The translations under genes were made by a program, and so were the position numbers. A model generated the notes under the pieces. It was not told where the DNA came from. It did not search any database and saw nothing but the letters and a program-made list of their open reading frames with translations. Of a stretch of DNA of 64,000 nt, positions 21,836 through 63,484 are shown in pieces. How positions within the stretch are numbered: the first letter of the stretch is position 1; every line of letters starts with the position of its first letter. Origin of the DNA: Phymorhynchus buccinoides (taxonomy: Eukaryota > Mollusca > Gastropoda > Neogastropoda > Raphitomidae); assembly GCA_017654935.2 (NCBI GenBank), contig CM065698.1:39192739-39256738 (forward strand). The letters run 5' to 3'.

Positions 21836-22092
21836 ATATCTTTGACTCCCTTACACCAGAAAAAAACCTTTTTTGTATGTGTTTTATGTAAATCTAATAC
21901 TGTATATACCTTGTGAGGATACCAGAAGGGGTATGATTTGATTGATTGATTTAATTTAAGTCTGCTCACAACAATGGTGATATTAGACTTAAATAAATAC
22001 ATTAATTAAGCAAAAACAAAACAGACATAAACAAATATTGAATTAAAATGAGGGGAAAAGAGTGTGTGTGTGTTTGTGTGCGTGTGTGTGTT

Positions 22093-22134
<42 letters not shown>

Positions 22135-22199
22135 TATGTCCGTGATGGGGGAAGGATTTGGGGCAAAGAAATGAACATTAATATTAACTAACGTATCAA

Positions 22200-22420
22200 T
22201 TATAGTAATCTTGCAATTCCAGAGCTGGATATGACAGAAGCTATTTTGATCATTTCATGGCTGTAAACTACATCTTGTAAAGTTCCTATGTTTGCTACTT
22301 GAATCCCAAACAAGGTGTATAGCGATGCTAAAAATGGACATTCGAAAAGAATGTGTTGAACTGATAGTGGGTGACCACAAGTGCATTCTACATCTTTAGA
22401 AAATTTGAGGGTATCTTTTG
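22200..22420 (-). mobile_element. LINE ORF2 C-terminal CCHC-like fragment
   Basis: The - strand reads VECTCGHPLSVQHILFECPF followed by LASLYTLFGI. C-x-C-G-H with downstream H-x3-C is the cysteine/histidine knuckle found at the end of many non-LTR retrotransposon ORF2 proteins. Truncated on both sides. Confidence 0.65.
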
Positions 22421-22700
22421 TACAAATAGCCCCCCCAAAAAAGAAAACTTTTCTGGAAGTTCTGTGCTTGTAACTTCCTCTAATGTAACTCTTTGACTCT
22501 GCCTTTTCCTTTTTGCTTACTGTCATCTACTATCTTTCTGCCTTACTGGTCCATTCTCCTGCCTTTATTCTAGAAACTCTTACAAAGATTTTCTCCAGCC
22601 GAAGACGGACATGCTATTTCTTAGTAAGGCACATAACGGCAGCATGATGCATCTGCACTCATATGACAGGAGACAGACTGAGTGATCGAAGAAGAAGATA
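22405..22700 (+). repeat. Interspersed repeat R1 copy
   Basis: Runs from TTTTGTACAAATAGCCCCCC through TTCTGGAAGTTCTGTGCTTG to AGACTGAGTGATCGAAGAAG. It interrupts or abuts the LINE fragment at 22200-22420. Confidence 0.7.
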
Positions 22701-23431
22701 CTGTATATCTGACTTTCCAAGAACTATAATGGTGCTTAAAAAAACAAGAAGAAAAAAGTCAAGTTTAGTAGATCATAATCAGTGTTGCACTTTGCATTTA
22801 ACAGTTGCAATAAGCTTTTTGGTCTATAAAAGAACGATTGTATGCTTTTTTCCTGTATGTAAAAAAGATGTTTTCATTTTTTGTCAATATTTTTATGTTG
22901 TTTTAACATATATATAAAGCTTTTTGGTCTTGTGCGTAAAAGATGTTTTTATTTTTGTGGGTGAATATTTTTGTGTTGTTGCTTTCAATGTGCATCAAGG
23001 AATAAAAATGGAGAAAAAAGACACAAAAAAACCTTGTTTCTTTGCCTTGCTGATGTATGTCTGAATTAAATGTTACATACCGGATTTGGTTGTTTTTATT
23101 AGAAAAAGGGAAACAGATCATGAAAATTTGATTGAAGCATTTAAATTTGCGGAAAATGAACAATGTACATCATGTATAACTACCACTTTGTGCAATTAAT
23201 ATACAAATGAAATAAAACGTAGAAAGAACACACACACACATAATATACTCACACAAATACAAATGAAATAAAACGTAGAAAGAACACACACACACATATA
23301 TACTCACACATTTGCAAAGTATTAATGCTGTAAGCAAGTTGAACCAGTACTTGGGTAATACCCTCACCCTCCACCTATTAACATTTCCATACCCTCCACC
23401 AATCTTTATAAACATTTCTATATCTACCTTT

Positions 23432-23552
23432 TTAACTCTTCCAAAACCATGGGTGAATACATTCGCCCAGTACATCACACCTCACTCCCACCACATGCAA
23501 ACACAGTCACTGCCAAGCACCCTGCCATGCGTGTGTCCATATTTAGAGCTTA
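23432..23552 (+). mobile_element. TTAA-associated element, 5' part
   Basis: TTAACTCTTCCAAAACCATG, then GGGTGAATACATTCGCCCAG. Shared with 45833-46050 and 31560-31935. Only the left half is present. Confidence 0.55.
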
Positions 23553-23749
23553 GGGCAATTGTGCGGTTTAAGTGGAGTTAAGGTCCTTCGCTCTTAGCGA
23601 CGGCAAACTCATTCTCTCTAGCACATGAGCGGACAAAAATAGATGATGCCTTCTATTTAATGAAGGGAAGTCCAATAAGCCAGGGGAGTATCTCCCACAA
23701 GGCCACCCGAAGAACTCCTTTGAATCTCTACTACACTTCAAAATTGACA

Positions 23750-24292
23750 GTTAAGCTGAAATTCCATTTGTGCTATTTTCGCTGGCTTAAAATCGCCCTT
23801 GACTTTAGACAGCGATGAAAACAATTGCTTGCAATTCCATCGACACTAAAATCGTCACTGATTGTTATGGCACTATTCTAACAATGCGGAGAAAAAAACA
23901 ACAACAAAAAAACGATTGTGCCTACGGAATTGCAAGCAACGTTTTTAACCAGTACCACAAGTTTCTCCACGCTTTGGGAAGCCATGCTGGCTGAAAAAAT
24001 GGCATGATGTTTGAGTTGCTTTGCAAGATTATGCACTATATAAGCATTATTAATTATTATTATTATGTTTTAGCCCTGTCTGCTTTCAGACTATTTTCGA
24101 CGGTGACAAAAAATATTTTCGCTACATGAGATAAAATAAAACCGTGAGCGATTTTCTACTGACTGCTCACGATTATCGCGCTGTTGGGTGTACAGAATGG
24201 CTTTAGCATTGATGCCGTTAAATGTGGGCGATCACCGCCGTCAATTTTCGCCTTCAAAATCGCGCATATGGAATTCCAGCTTTACGCTCTTC
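23750..24292. mobile_element. Imperfect inverted-repeat element, about 540 bp
   Basis: AGCTGAAATTCCATTTGTGC at the left matches the inverted AGCTGGAATTCCATATGCGC at the right. A nested internal pair (GCTTGCAATTCCATCG and CTACGGAATTGCAAGC) also matches. No ORF of note. Confidence 0.45.
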
Positions 24293-24550
24293 AATTCTTG
24301 ACTGCTATCTATTTTCAGTGAACTAAGCGTGATGGTTTTAATAAATGATGATTATTTCAAACCAAGACTTACACATTTCAGCAACTCAGATTGCAAACGT
24401 TGTTGTTGCCTGTCTGATGTTTCCGACAATGACTGCCAGATAGCAGAGGGGTCAGCTGCTATTCCGGCAGACTGGGCTAGAATTTGTTTTATAGTGGAGA
24501 AGCCTTGCCCAGGGTACATCCCAACTCTCGGCTAAATGGATTTGGTTTAA

Positions 24551-24754
24551 CCCTTTCACCGCCAGCCATATTTCAGCCACAAATTTTCATTAAATTTAGT
24601 TGGGTAGAGAACAAAACCATTAAATAAGGCTTACCCTTACTTCCCAAAACTAAGACAATAGGGGCTTTGGATAATAGACCCCAATTTGATGCCTTTTAGT
24701 GACATAGGTGTTAAATCACTGTGGTGCTATAATGCGACTTTGGCGGTGAAAGGG
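24551..24754. mobile_element. TTAA-flanked MITE, 204 bp
   Basis: TTAA at 24547-24550 and 24755-24758. Termini CCCTTTCACCGCCAGCCATA and, inverted, CCCTTTCACCGCCAAAGTCG. Same family as 15155-15389 in the opposite arrangement. Confidence 0.8.
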
Positions 24755-24844
24755 TTAAACTTCTTTATTTCTTCCTTATAACGTAACAAAATAATAAATA
24801 GAATAAAGGGCAGCAACAAGCAAATGGATTTGAGGACCAGAGTT

Positions 24845-24985
24845 GGCGTGGGGGGAAGGTCCCCAAAGGCCAACCAATTCCACTGGCTGCAGCACCAGAG
24901 CCGGTGTGAATGCCCCCCACCCCCTCCCCCCCCAAGTTAGAGAGGCATAGTCTTCTTCTACGAAAAGAAGCTGTACCATGTTAGT
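24845..24985 (+). repeat. Interspersed repeat R5
   Basis: GGGAAGGTCCCCAAAGGCCA through the AATGCCCCCC and CATAGTCTT blocks. Second copy at 28535-28640. Confidence 0.55.
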
Positions 24986-24998
24986 ACTCTACGCGCAT

Positions 24999-25000
<2 letters not shown>

Positions 25001-25081
<81 letters not shown>
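25001..25081. repeat. Poly-C tract, about 81 nt
   Basis: Essentially uninterrupted C (poly-G on the ASCC2 sense strand), about 660 bp downstream of the ASCC2 stop. Length in the assembly may be inexact. Confidence 0.9.
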
Positions 25082-25743
25082 TGAAATCGTAGAGAAATCA
25101 CGTCATGCTTGCATCATTGTTTGCGTCATTTTGAGGGGTACGCAACCCCCCTTGGTACTCTATAGTACAGCTCTCATTTACTATTGGCCCTTTCTACAGG
25201 CTAATGTCATTATGGGTAAAAGGTCTGATTACAAATAGCCTAATCAGGCTAATGCCAATAGCTTAGGGGTAAACTGCCCTGCATGCTCTTCTCCAACAAA
25301 AATACCCCTTTCTTTTATCTGTGGCCCTAATTCTATAACAAACAAAACAACCCAACAACACGCACACACACAAAAAACTACTTTTTTTTAAACCAAGCAA
25401 AACCTCACATCCAATCAAAAATCCCCTCTCTTAGTAATAACTCGACACTCTCAAATCCAATAACATGATCTTTAAACCATCGTCAAAATCTTGTCCAATA
25501 AAACGATCTTCGATTTACTAACATGAATGATATCCAGATACAAAACGCTGTCTTTTTTTTAACAATGTCCAAGCTCTCATTCAATCAAGATATTGATATC
25601 TTTTCTTATCCTATCCAATAAAAAGAATCCTCTCTTTACCACCATAAAAATCCCGACCAATCACAAAAACATTCATTTGTACATTTCTTCTCTCTCATCC
25701 AATCAAACGTCCTCTCTTTTCCACCATTAACACTCTCGACCAA

Positions 25744-54799
<29,056 letters not shown>

Positions 54800-55134
54800 G
54801 ATGACCAAACTTCCGTCACTTCAAGTCTTCACAGAAATAATAATGAAAATCTCTGTGATGCTTGTTCAGCGGCCTGCAAATCAGCTGAAAGGGAACAAAA
54901 ATAGATCATGTAACTTTTCAGCAACTATGCTAAAAAAAACACACAACAAAAACAAAGAAAAACAACAACAAAATCTTCTGCAAATTTTTGTTGTTGTGAT
55001 TTTACTAGTGCTCTGCCAAGTTGCTTTGCTTTCCTGGGAAAGGTACAGTTTAGGGTCATGAATGTCAAAGTGTCCACATGTGATGTGTCCATGTGTTGAT
55101 GTGCCCATATGTCGATGTTCCTATGTGTTGATGA

Positions 55135-55449
55135 CATGCGTCTAAACAGAGGTCTTTCGCCAGCCGCCATCTTGGATTTTGCGATCACGTGGGCGTGACA
55201 AACGCTCAACTTTCACTTTGGCTTGTTTCAAGATCCATCGGCTAAGCCGGTCCTCTCTGTTGGGATAGGGTTAGACAGGGATAGGGTTAGGATATAACGC
55301 CTGGGAAAGGGATAGGATTAGGATTAGGGTTGGGGATAGGGTTAGAAATGAAAACAAAAACTGAAAAAGTCAAGACAAAATGGTTAGGGTTAGGGTGATC
55401 GCGAGAAACCAAGATGGCGGCTGGCGAAAGACCTCTGTTTAGATGCATG
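55135..55449. mobile_element. Inverted-repeat element with telomere-like core, 315 bp
   Basis: CATGCGTCTAAACAGAGGTC..CGCCATCTTGG at the left pairs with CCAAGATGGCG..GACCTCTGTTTAGATGCATG at the right, about 41 bp. The core carries many TTAGGG-like hexamers, many decayed to GATAGGG or ATTAGG. Lies about 340 bp upstream of the ASCC2 start. Confidence 0.85.
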
Positions 55450-55924
55450 TGTGTTGATGTGCCTGCACACATGTCGTTATGTGCCCGTGTCATTGTGCCC
55501 CCATGTAGTTATGCCCCCTTGTTGTTGTGCCCATCGGGTCACAACAAACGATCATAACAACACTGGGTCACAATGCACAGAATCCTAAGGACACGGGGTC
55601 ACAGTCGTACTGACATCCATGGGCTTATAACATTGGGTCACAATGTGCAACATGTCATTAGGGGCACAATGAGATGTGGGCACAATGACACATGGGTATG
55701 ACACGTAGTCGTATGTGTCATGATCAAATGCTGCAGGTCTGTGCAATACACAGATGTCCTCCCCTACACACAGCCACCCACTCTTGACTTGCACACAATA
55801 CGAAGACGGGGTCAGCCCATTTTTGCTCCATCCCGTTTGTGCCCAGTTCCGTTTGTGTCCCGTCCCATCCTGTTCTTGTCTCTGTGTCCCCATCTCTATA
55901 TGACCCATTTCTTATACTGAGCAC

Positions 55925-57511
55925 TGTCGCAGTCAAAAAAGTCGCTCAGTCAAATAAATCGCCCGCTACTATGAGAGTGTGTATTTGCGACAACCAGAAA
56001 TTTCACTTTTTCTGTACTTGAACCATTTACCTAACCCTAACCCTATCCCTAGAAAAAAGTGAAATTTGTGGTTCATGCTCAATGTCACAAATACTAGCGA
56101 CGTGAATTAAAAAAAAAAAGTAAGCAATTCTCAGAGTAATTGCTATGACATGAGATAAAAATAGTTAACTTGCTGTAAAAATGCGTTTTCTGTCAATAAC
56201 TGGCATGATTTATCGAAACATTTGTCTATTTCTTCATACAATGCCGATACAAGGCTGAAGAGACAATTTTTGTTGCAAATTCCTTCCAAGAATCAAGATG
56301 ATTGAAAGTTCCACAAAACTCGATTCATTTACAGAAAAATAAGCATTCAAAAGTCGAGTACTGCCTGTATAAACTATGCATATGTTTTTATAAGAAAAAA
56401 CACTCAAATATTTTGGTTTTCACGATACTGGTATTTGAATCGAACAGAAACTATTTTCGCTTCAGTAATGGCGTCTTCCCATGACGTCATCTCGCGAGAC
56501 AGGCTTGCGCAGTAGCAGACATTTTTGTTCCCAACGATTTTCAAAAAGTTTAAAACCACAACAAATTATTGTGTGCAACATCGTAAGCTTAAATTTATCG
56601 CGTCGAAGCAAACATTAGTGATTTCCTAATAAAGTTGGTGGTGTGGAGCAAAGTATTGTTAGATTCAGCGTTTGACGATCGTTTCCACTTCGCAAGGGAA
56701 GCCACTCCTTTTGTTAGTAAACAGGCAAAATGTCGCCAATTCGGTAAGCTTAATACGGGGGATTTAGGAAAAATTTGGCACGGTAGAACTGTTTTTAAAC
56801 CTTTGAGAACATCACTAGAAGGCTTCATCTAGTATCCGGCACTCTTAATTAGCGTGGGGTGGCCTTAATTAGCGAGCGGACAACTGATTCTGTCAACGCT
56901 TTTCAACTCGGTAAATCTCCGCACCGCCGATCAGTGATATGTCTGAAAGATGCACATTTCACCTTGAAAGCGAAGAAGATGAATCCTCTGTACACCCGTC
57001 ACGAATTTTTTTAAGGTAAAAAATATGCAGCGACAAGATAAAAATCTTCTTTTCCAGTATGGCTCCAACCCACCTGCGTGCGCATCTCAACCATTCCAAC
57101 GGAAGTGTCGCCATCTTAGTCCTTATTTGTGTGTAAACAAAGTGAAAATGTTATCTAAATGTGTAAAGAAAACATCCAGATGTTATAAATACAGTTTAGA
57201 TTAAGTTTCGAATTGGAACAGCCAAATACGCATCATCGATCTGGCATTTTTCAAAAAAAGGTAAGGACTAAGATGGCGGTCTCCCATAATATGGCGCTCC
57301 TTGTGGCCGGATATGACGACACGTGGGTACCAGCAATTGGCCAGTTTGCAAACTCGAAAAGTTTTGTTTTTTCTGATTCGCTTAATTTTAAACAAAGGGA
57401 GTTAACTCTGTGTCAGACTGGCACAAATACGGTCATCGCTACAAATACACACTCTGTCTCATAGTAGCCGGTCGATTTATTTGACTGAGCGACTTTTTTG
57501 GCGGCGACAAG
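55925..57511. mobile_element. DNA transposon-like element, about 1.59 kb, 60-bp inverted termini
   Basis: CTGTCGCAGTCAAAAAAGTC/GCTCAGTCAAATAAATCGC at the left matches the inverted right TTGTCGCCGCCAAAAAAGTC/GCTCAGTCAAATAAATCGA and continues through GGCTACTATGAGA. No transposase frame is recognised. It contains TAACCC-like hexamers near 56033 and a nested TAAGGACTAAGATGGCG palindrome pair (about 57110 and 57264). Confidence 0.75.
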
Positions 57512-57661
57512 CACGCCGTAAGCCAAGCTTGTTGTTGCTTCAGTTTTGTGGCTTTGTATGTTTGTTAATTTATGCAAAAACAATAAAATGTTTAAACCAA
57601 ATAGTAAATACCCTACAGGCAGATTTCTAAAATATTCAATAATATCTGTATTGCTAAAAAT

Positions 57662-57762
57662 TCGGGACTTTACTGGTGTTACACTGCCTCCGCCAGCATC
57701 GTTTCCACCATCTTTATATCTACTAATGTCCCATGTGTTTGTTCCAGACCGCAAACAGATTT
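57662..57762 (+). repeat. Interspersed repeat R3
   Basis: GGACTTTACTGGTGTTACAC through ATGTGTTTGTTCCAGACCGC. Central part partly deleted. Confidence 0.65.
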
Positions 57763-58289
57763 ACATTCTAAAAGTAAAAATCAAAGAATGAAAGGAAGTT
57801 CAGTTTAACGTCGCGTATCGGCTTTCGCCATGTACGACGCCACGACGGGATGAACAATTCAACAAACCAACCAGGGTATAAACAAAAATGTATGTTCCTG
57901 AATCACTGTCTTAGCCAAAAGGCCGTGAAGCGATCAGAATTATAAAACAGTCCTTAGAATGAAAGTCAAACCTAGGCTGTTTTATAGTACTATATTCAAT
58001 TCCAACTGTTTTTACTTACATCAACAGTTTTGTGTCACAATCTTTTGGCAATATCGCAGCAAACAATCATTTCCGGTATCAGTTTCCAGTGACCTTGAGA
58101 AACGAAAGTAGCGACTTCCGGTGATAATAACCTTCATTCTTTTTGGGAAGTGTTCTGAGATATAGTTCTTCTTCTTCTTCTTCTTCTTTCTTTGAACAAC
58201 CACCATCATCTTTTTTATGGTTCTGTTGTTGTACTAAAGGGGGACTTCTGTCAGGCTGAAAGACTGCAAGCAAAAATGTATCGATGTAA

Positions 58290-58319
58290 TGGGGGGGGGG
58301 GGGGGGGGGGGGGGGGGGA
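58290..58319. repeat. Poly-G run
   Basis: About 29 G in a row, upstream of the LINE fragment. Confidence 0.9.
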
Positions 58320-58479
58320 GTGGAGTTAGTTTGTTTAATTTTCTCGTAGAGAATCAGTTTGAATCTTTGGATTGCAGCAGGAACAGCCTGGGCGCAACAG
58401 CTCAGCAGGAGGAGAAGATAATGTTAACACATCACTCCTCTGTTGCAGTCCCTCCATTGGCTACCCCCCATCCAGAGTA

Positions 58480-59037
58480 GAATTGACTACAAGCAAGCAT
58501 ATTCTCTCTGTTTCTCCGGCCTTTGTCACTGGCACTGGACCCCAATATATCTCAGACATTCTCCATATCTATACCTCATCTCGTCAACTTCGTTCTTCTA
58601 CTGATCATCTTTTCCGCATCCCATCTGTCAGAACAAAATCTTTTGGGCAGCGTTCCTTTGCATTCCAAGGCCCAACTCTCTGGAATAAACTACCTTTCAA
58701 TAGCAGGCACTCTTCATCAGTTAGGGGAAGACGGGGTAAAAAGCGCATGGGCGGGTAAGAAGCCCACCCCAATTATCTCATGAAATAAAGAAAATTTCAG
58801 TCAAATTTGCCCATGAGACGAATGCTAGACATTAACGCTCGTCTCATGGGCAAAATGAGACTGAAATTTGCTTCATTTCATGAGATAATTTGGGTGGGCT
58901 TCTTACCCGCCCATGCGCCTTTTACCCCGTCTTCCCCTACGTCATTCAAATCATCCCCCCAAACTAACCTCTTCAAATTGTCTTGGTTTAGACAACTTTA
59001 TTCAAATATCATACAAAATCAAACAATGATGAGGTAA
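58480..59037 (+). mobile_element. LINE ORF2 3' end, interrupted by a MITE
   Basis: Reads RQLRSSTDHLFRIPSVRTKS then FGQRSFAFQGPTLWNKLP up to 58722, and SFKSSPQTNLFKLSWF from 58942. This is the standard LINE C-terminus (LRSS, FG.R.F....P.LWN.LP, FK..L). The two halves are one frame split by the MITE at 58724-58937. Confidence 0.85.
58724..58937 (+). mobile_element. Palindromic TA-flanked MITE, copy 1 (214 bp)
   Basis: Termini GGGGAAGACGGGGTAAAAAG and its inverse, with TA on both sides (58722-58723 and 58938-58939). The arms are about 100 bp and nearly self-complementary over the whole length, with a loop around TGCTAGACATTAACG. Inserted in a LINE. TA duplication is typical of Tc1/mariner-type transposition. 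Confidence 0.95.
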
Positions 59038-59144
59038 TGAGGGTGACAACAAGCAAATGCTTATAACGCACCCTTTCATAAAGAATAATTAACAATAATT
59101 ATGGCAGGAGGAAATAAATTTTAACCAAAACAGACAAATACATA

Positions 59145-59356
59145 GGGGAAGACGGGGTAAAAAGCGCATGGGCGGGTAAGAAGCCCACCCCAATTATCTC
59201 ATGAAATGAAGCAAATTTCAGTCCCATTTTGCCCATGAGACAAGCGTTAATGTCTAGCATTCGTCTCATGGGCAAATTTGACTGAAATTTTCTTTATTTC
59301 ATGAGATAATTGGGGTGGGCTTCTTACCCGCCCATGCGCTTTTACCCGTCTTCCCC
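59145..59356 (-). mobile_element. Palindromic TA-flanked MITE, copy 2 (212 bp)
   Basis: Same family as copy 1 in opposite orientation (loop reads CGTTAATGTCTAGCA). TA at 59143-59144 and 59357-59358. Confidence 0.95.
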
Positions 59357-59844
59357 TACGAATAAACTGATGAACAGCTTCAAATACGGAAACGTTAATA
59401 TCATAATTAAGATCTTGTCTGCCATTCAAGAGAGTATCAATATGCACAAGTTCAGGAGGAAGATTAAATATAGTATTGACACGAGAAACATTAAACAGTG
59501 GGCAAATTGTCTTGACTTAAGCTTGTCCTGTATCCCGACCCTGTTTCCCTAAATGTTGGGAAACTTTTTGGATCTTCCCAGTAATGTCTGTGTGAAGAAT
59601 GGGCTTGCTTTTTGTACGTGGATGCGTGCGCTCTAGGTTTGTTTTTGTCCGTGCGTGTGTGTCTTCATGCATTTGGGTGGGTGGGTGTGCGCGTGTGTCT
59701 GTGCGTGTGTGTGTTCGTGCGTCTGTCTGTGTGTGCAATCGCGTGCGCGCGTGTGTGTCCTGACAGTGTGTTGTAGGTGTGGGTGTGCTAGGCTACTTCG
59801 CGTTAGTTCTTTGGTTTGTTTTCTTGCTTAATGTTTATTGTGTA

Positions 59845-60058
59845 GGGGAAGACGGGGTAAAAAGCGCATGGGCGGGTAAGAAGCCCACCCCAATTATCTC
59901 ATGAAATAAAGAAAATTTCAGTCAAATTTGCCCATGAGACGAATGCTAGACATTAACGCTCGTCTCATGGGCAAAATGAGACTGAAATTTGCTTCATTTC
60001 ATGAGATAATTGGGGTGGGCTTCTTACCCGCCCGTGCGCTTTTTACCCCGTCTTCCCC
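59845..60058 (+). mobile_element. Palindromic TA-flanked MITE, copy 3 (214 bp)
   Basis: Same orientation as copy 1 and differs from it at only a few positions. TA on both sides (59843-59844 and 60059-60060). Confidence 0.95.
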
Positions 60059-60074
60059 TAATGTTTTCTTTTTA

Positions 60075-60141
60075 ATCAATGTAAATATGTTTTGTAAAGC
60101 GCTTAGAGCCCTTACTGAGAATAGACGCTATAAAAAACCGG

Positions 60142-60190
<49 letters not shown>
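60075..60190 (+). mobile_element. Retroelement tail with AAAGCGCTT stem and (ATT)n
   Basis: TTTTGTAAAGCGCTTAGAGC, CGCTATAAAAAACCGGC, and then about 48 nt of ATT repeats. Same module as 14695-14795. Confidence 0.65.
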
Positions 60191-60312
60191 ATGTTATGTT
60201 TGATGGCTCTGATCATGGACTGATGAGGGATGCTGGAGTGGAACTGGGGGAAGCCGACATCCCCGCGGGTTGATGTTAACTTTTGTTTCGTTTTTGTTGT
60301 CATTGTCATTGT

Positions 60313-60555
<243 letters not shown>

Positions 60556-60971
60556 ATAAATAAAGATAGTCGATGCTTCTTATGACATCTGGTGAAACAA
60601 ATCACACTGAAAGCATCAAGACACTTGTTTCTGGTTTGGTTCAAATCTAAACATCATTTGTAACATAGTAAAATACCTTCTTTGTTTTTAGCTTACTGCT
60701 TTTCAGTAATATAAATAACCTAATATTGAAAATCTGTCAACAAAAGTATTTTTTCAGTGTTTTTATCAATGCATACACGCTGATTAAAATACTTTATGAA
60801 AGTCTTACAGCCAGCATGTACAGTCACCAGTTTTGTCATGTGTAACGGACAGTCAGTTGTCCTCATTTCTTAACAAATTAAGTACACACACTCAGCTTTG
60901 TTATCTGTTGTTATCTGTTCTAATGTGAATTCAGCCTAACAGAACTACCCATCTAACTGGCCATAAGAGTA

Positions 60972-61185
60972 GGGGAAGACGGGGTAAAAAGCGCATGGGC
61001 GGGTAAGAAGCCCACCCCAATTATCTCATGAAATAAAGAAAATTTCAGTCAAATTTGCCCATGAGACGAATGCTAGACATTAACGCTCGTCTCATGGGCA
61101 AAATTAGACTGAAATTTGCTTCATTTCATGAGATAATTGGGGTGGGCTTCTTACCCGCCCATGCGCTTTTTACCCCGTCTTCCCC
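60972..61185 (+). mobile_element. Palindromic TA-flanked MITE, copy 4 (214 bp)
   Basis: Nearly identical to copy 1, with a T in place of G in AAATTAGACTG. TA at 60970-60971 and 61186-61187. Confidence 0.95.
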
Positions 61186-61419
61186 TAATGACACATAATT
61201 TGCAAATGAATGCACAATTTATGCGCTCAAAATGCTTAAAACTGAAATCAAGTTGTCTCCCTTGAAGGAGGTTTGCACCGTATCAGTGTTTTTGTTTTTG
61301 TTTAAAATGAAATATTTGAACATTGTTGCAATTAATACCTTGGATCAAAACAATGCATTGTTTCCTTCTAACAAAATGAAAATAGCACTATCGTCATTGA
61401 TCGTAGCTCATAACTTATT

Positions 61420-61635
61420 CCCCTTTGTACCGCCATAGTGCGCACTCGTATGTTTGATAACTTTTCAGATTTGGATTCAGCGCGAAAAATACAGCTAGAA
61501 TCACCATTTTATTGATCGTAGGTCACAATTTATTCCCCTTTGTACCGCCATACTGCGCACACTTATGTTTGAGAACTTTTCAGATTTGGATTCAGCCCGA
61601 AAAATACAGCTAGAATCACCATTTTATTTCTCGTC
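61420..61635 (+). repeat. Tandem duplication, about 107-bp unit, 2 copies
   Basis: TTATTCCCCTTTGTACCGCC through GATTTGGATTCAGC and CTAGAATCACCATTTTATT is repeated once with scattered substitutions. Confidence 0.9.
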
Positions 61636-61829
61636 TTCCCAAAATGTGAACGAACCTGTAATTATTTCCAGGCGTTTTTTTATTACCTGTGGCCTATCAC
61701 CTACAACACCAACTGTCCTCAAAACCTTTTGGCCCCTTTAGACCTATACTATCTCGCTCTAGAAGGCAATAATTGGATATGACTAGCTGCTCACACGTGT
61801 TCTTACTCATTAGCGATGATGATGAGATT

Positions 61830-62690
61830 AGCGTCCTGTTAGGCGTAGCCTCTTAAGGACAGTATTCCTGAAGACGAAGTCTTCTCGGTGAGGTGATGAT
61901 TATGATGATGGAGTTGATGATGGGACAGGAGTTCATGACGTGCCAGACGTCGTCATAGATGATTCCGGCACTACGTTGCACACCCCTTACAGACGAGGGT
62001 GCACTCAAGTTACTGGAACATTTCGGATGGAATCCGAGTCGAAGAATATCTTGTCCTGATGCTGAAGTCAGCATCCATGTAGGTTGCTGATCTTGATGCA
62101 GGTTTTGGCATCTATTAGGCGGTAGGAGACTTGAGCATTGTGAGACAAGCCGAAGGTTGTCCAGGTGCTCCTGTAATCCGCTGATCTTGTTTTGTTGGTG
62201 TAGTCTGAGCAGTCTTCTCCCCCAAAGGCCGTCTTCAGGGCCACCGGGCGATCTACTCCGTACCGGGAGCTGGTGTCGTCGCAAACTGTCAGGAGACATA
62301 CAGGCCAAGTCGGGTCGTCTCTACAGGCGGGCGTGGTCCTTCAAGAGGGGTCCCGTTCCCAACAGCGAGTGGCGCTGCGCTGAAGGACCCACCCCAGAGG
62401 ATGAGTCTGCGTGTCCCACCCCCTGGGCAATCAGCACAGCCAAAACCCAATGCATGCTGGGTGCCGACGGATCATTAACGAAGTCAAATCAGCAGAGATG
62501 ATCCAAGTCGCTGCATGTCGTCGTGTCAGCTTGCAAGTGCCCCCAACTCCCATCTGGTGAGGGATGATTTCCTGTGTCGCCCTTCCCACCGGCTGCCACC
62601 CAGCAGGACGTCGATAGCAATCTGCCACTTTGCATAGGAATCATCACATGATGAGAGAGTCATCTCACCACGGAATCCAGGTTGGGAATG
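61830..62690. other. Unrecognised GC-richer segment
   Basis: About 860 bp with base composition unlike its AT-rich neighbours and overlapping ORFs of up to about 150 aa (61853-62308, - strand). None shows a domain I recognise and no splice context supports a gene. Probably part of an unnamed repetitive element. Confidence 0.4.
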
Positions 62691-63184
62691 TTACTCATTA
62701 ATACTCAACGAAGTTTCATAACGCTTTCTATACTCTCCCAACCTCACTGAGTCATGCTTGGTTTTTTTTTAGGCCCGTAGGTCTAATTATCTAACCCACT
62801 CCTCTTCTTTAAACTGCATATGATTGATACCAGTTCAACAAGCGATCTTCGCATAATACATTTCATTTGCTTCACTGACTGAGTGACTCCATTTCCATTA
62901 AAGGTTCGTCCGTGGGAAAGTGAAACTACGGTTAAGTTATTACTTTACAGTCAGTGAATTATCCATGACCAGTCCTATTTATCATCACCGATACATGGTC
63001 AGTTCAGTTATACGGCTCATTAATTAGTCCAGAGCAACCCCGTTAAGACCTCGTACACAATTGCCAATACATGTACAAACTACAATAAAAGTTCATCTGT
63101 GATTTGGGAATATCCTTCGCGTTGCCTGTATTGTTCGAAAGAGAGTGTTGCTCTTGTAAGAACCAGATCACATGGGAATGAGAA

Positions 63185-63484
<300 letters not shown>

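Larger units (their letters stand above)
15675..25743. other. Convergent intergenic region, GPS2 to ASCC2
   Basis: About 10 kb with no supportable gene. It must hold both 3' UTRs (GPS2 from the left, ASCC2 from the right), but neither polyadenylation site can be fixed. The rest is repeats: a CGG-type MITE, an AGGTCA-rich degenerate array, R1 and R2 copies, LINE scraps, poly-C tracts and a TTAA MITE, each listed separately. Confidence 0.8.

Noticed and set aside
58807..60191. Repeated ORFs beginning MPMRRMLDIN
   Set aside because: These are translations of the palindromic MITE at each copy. The element is non-coding.
61853..62501. ORFs of 114-151 aa on both strands
   Set aside because: No domain recognised and no supporting exons. 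Probably part of an unnamed repeat, so reported only as an unrecognised segment.
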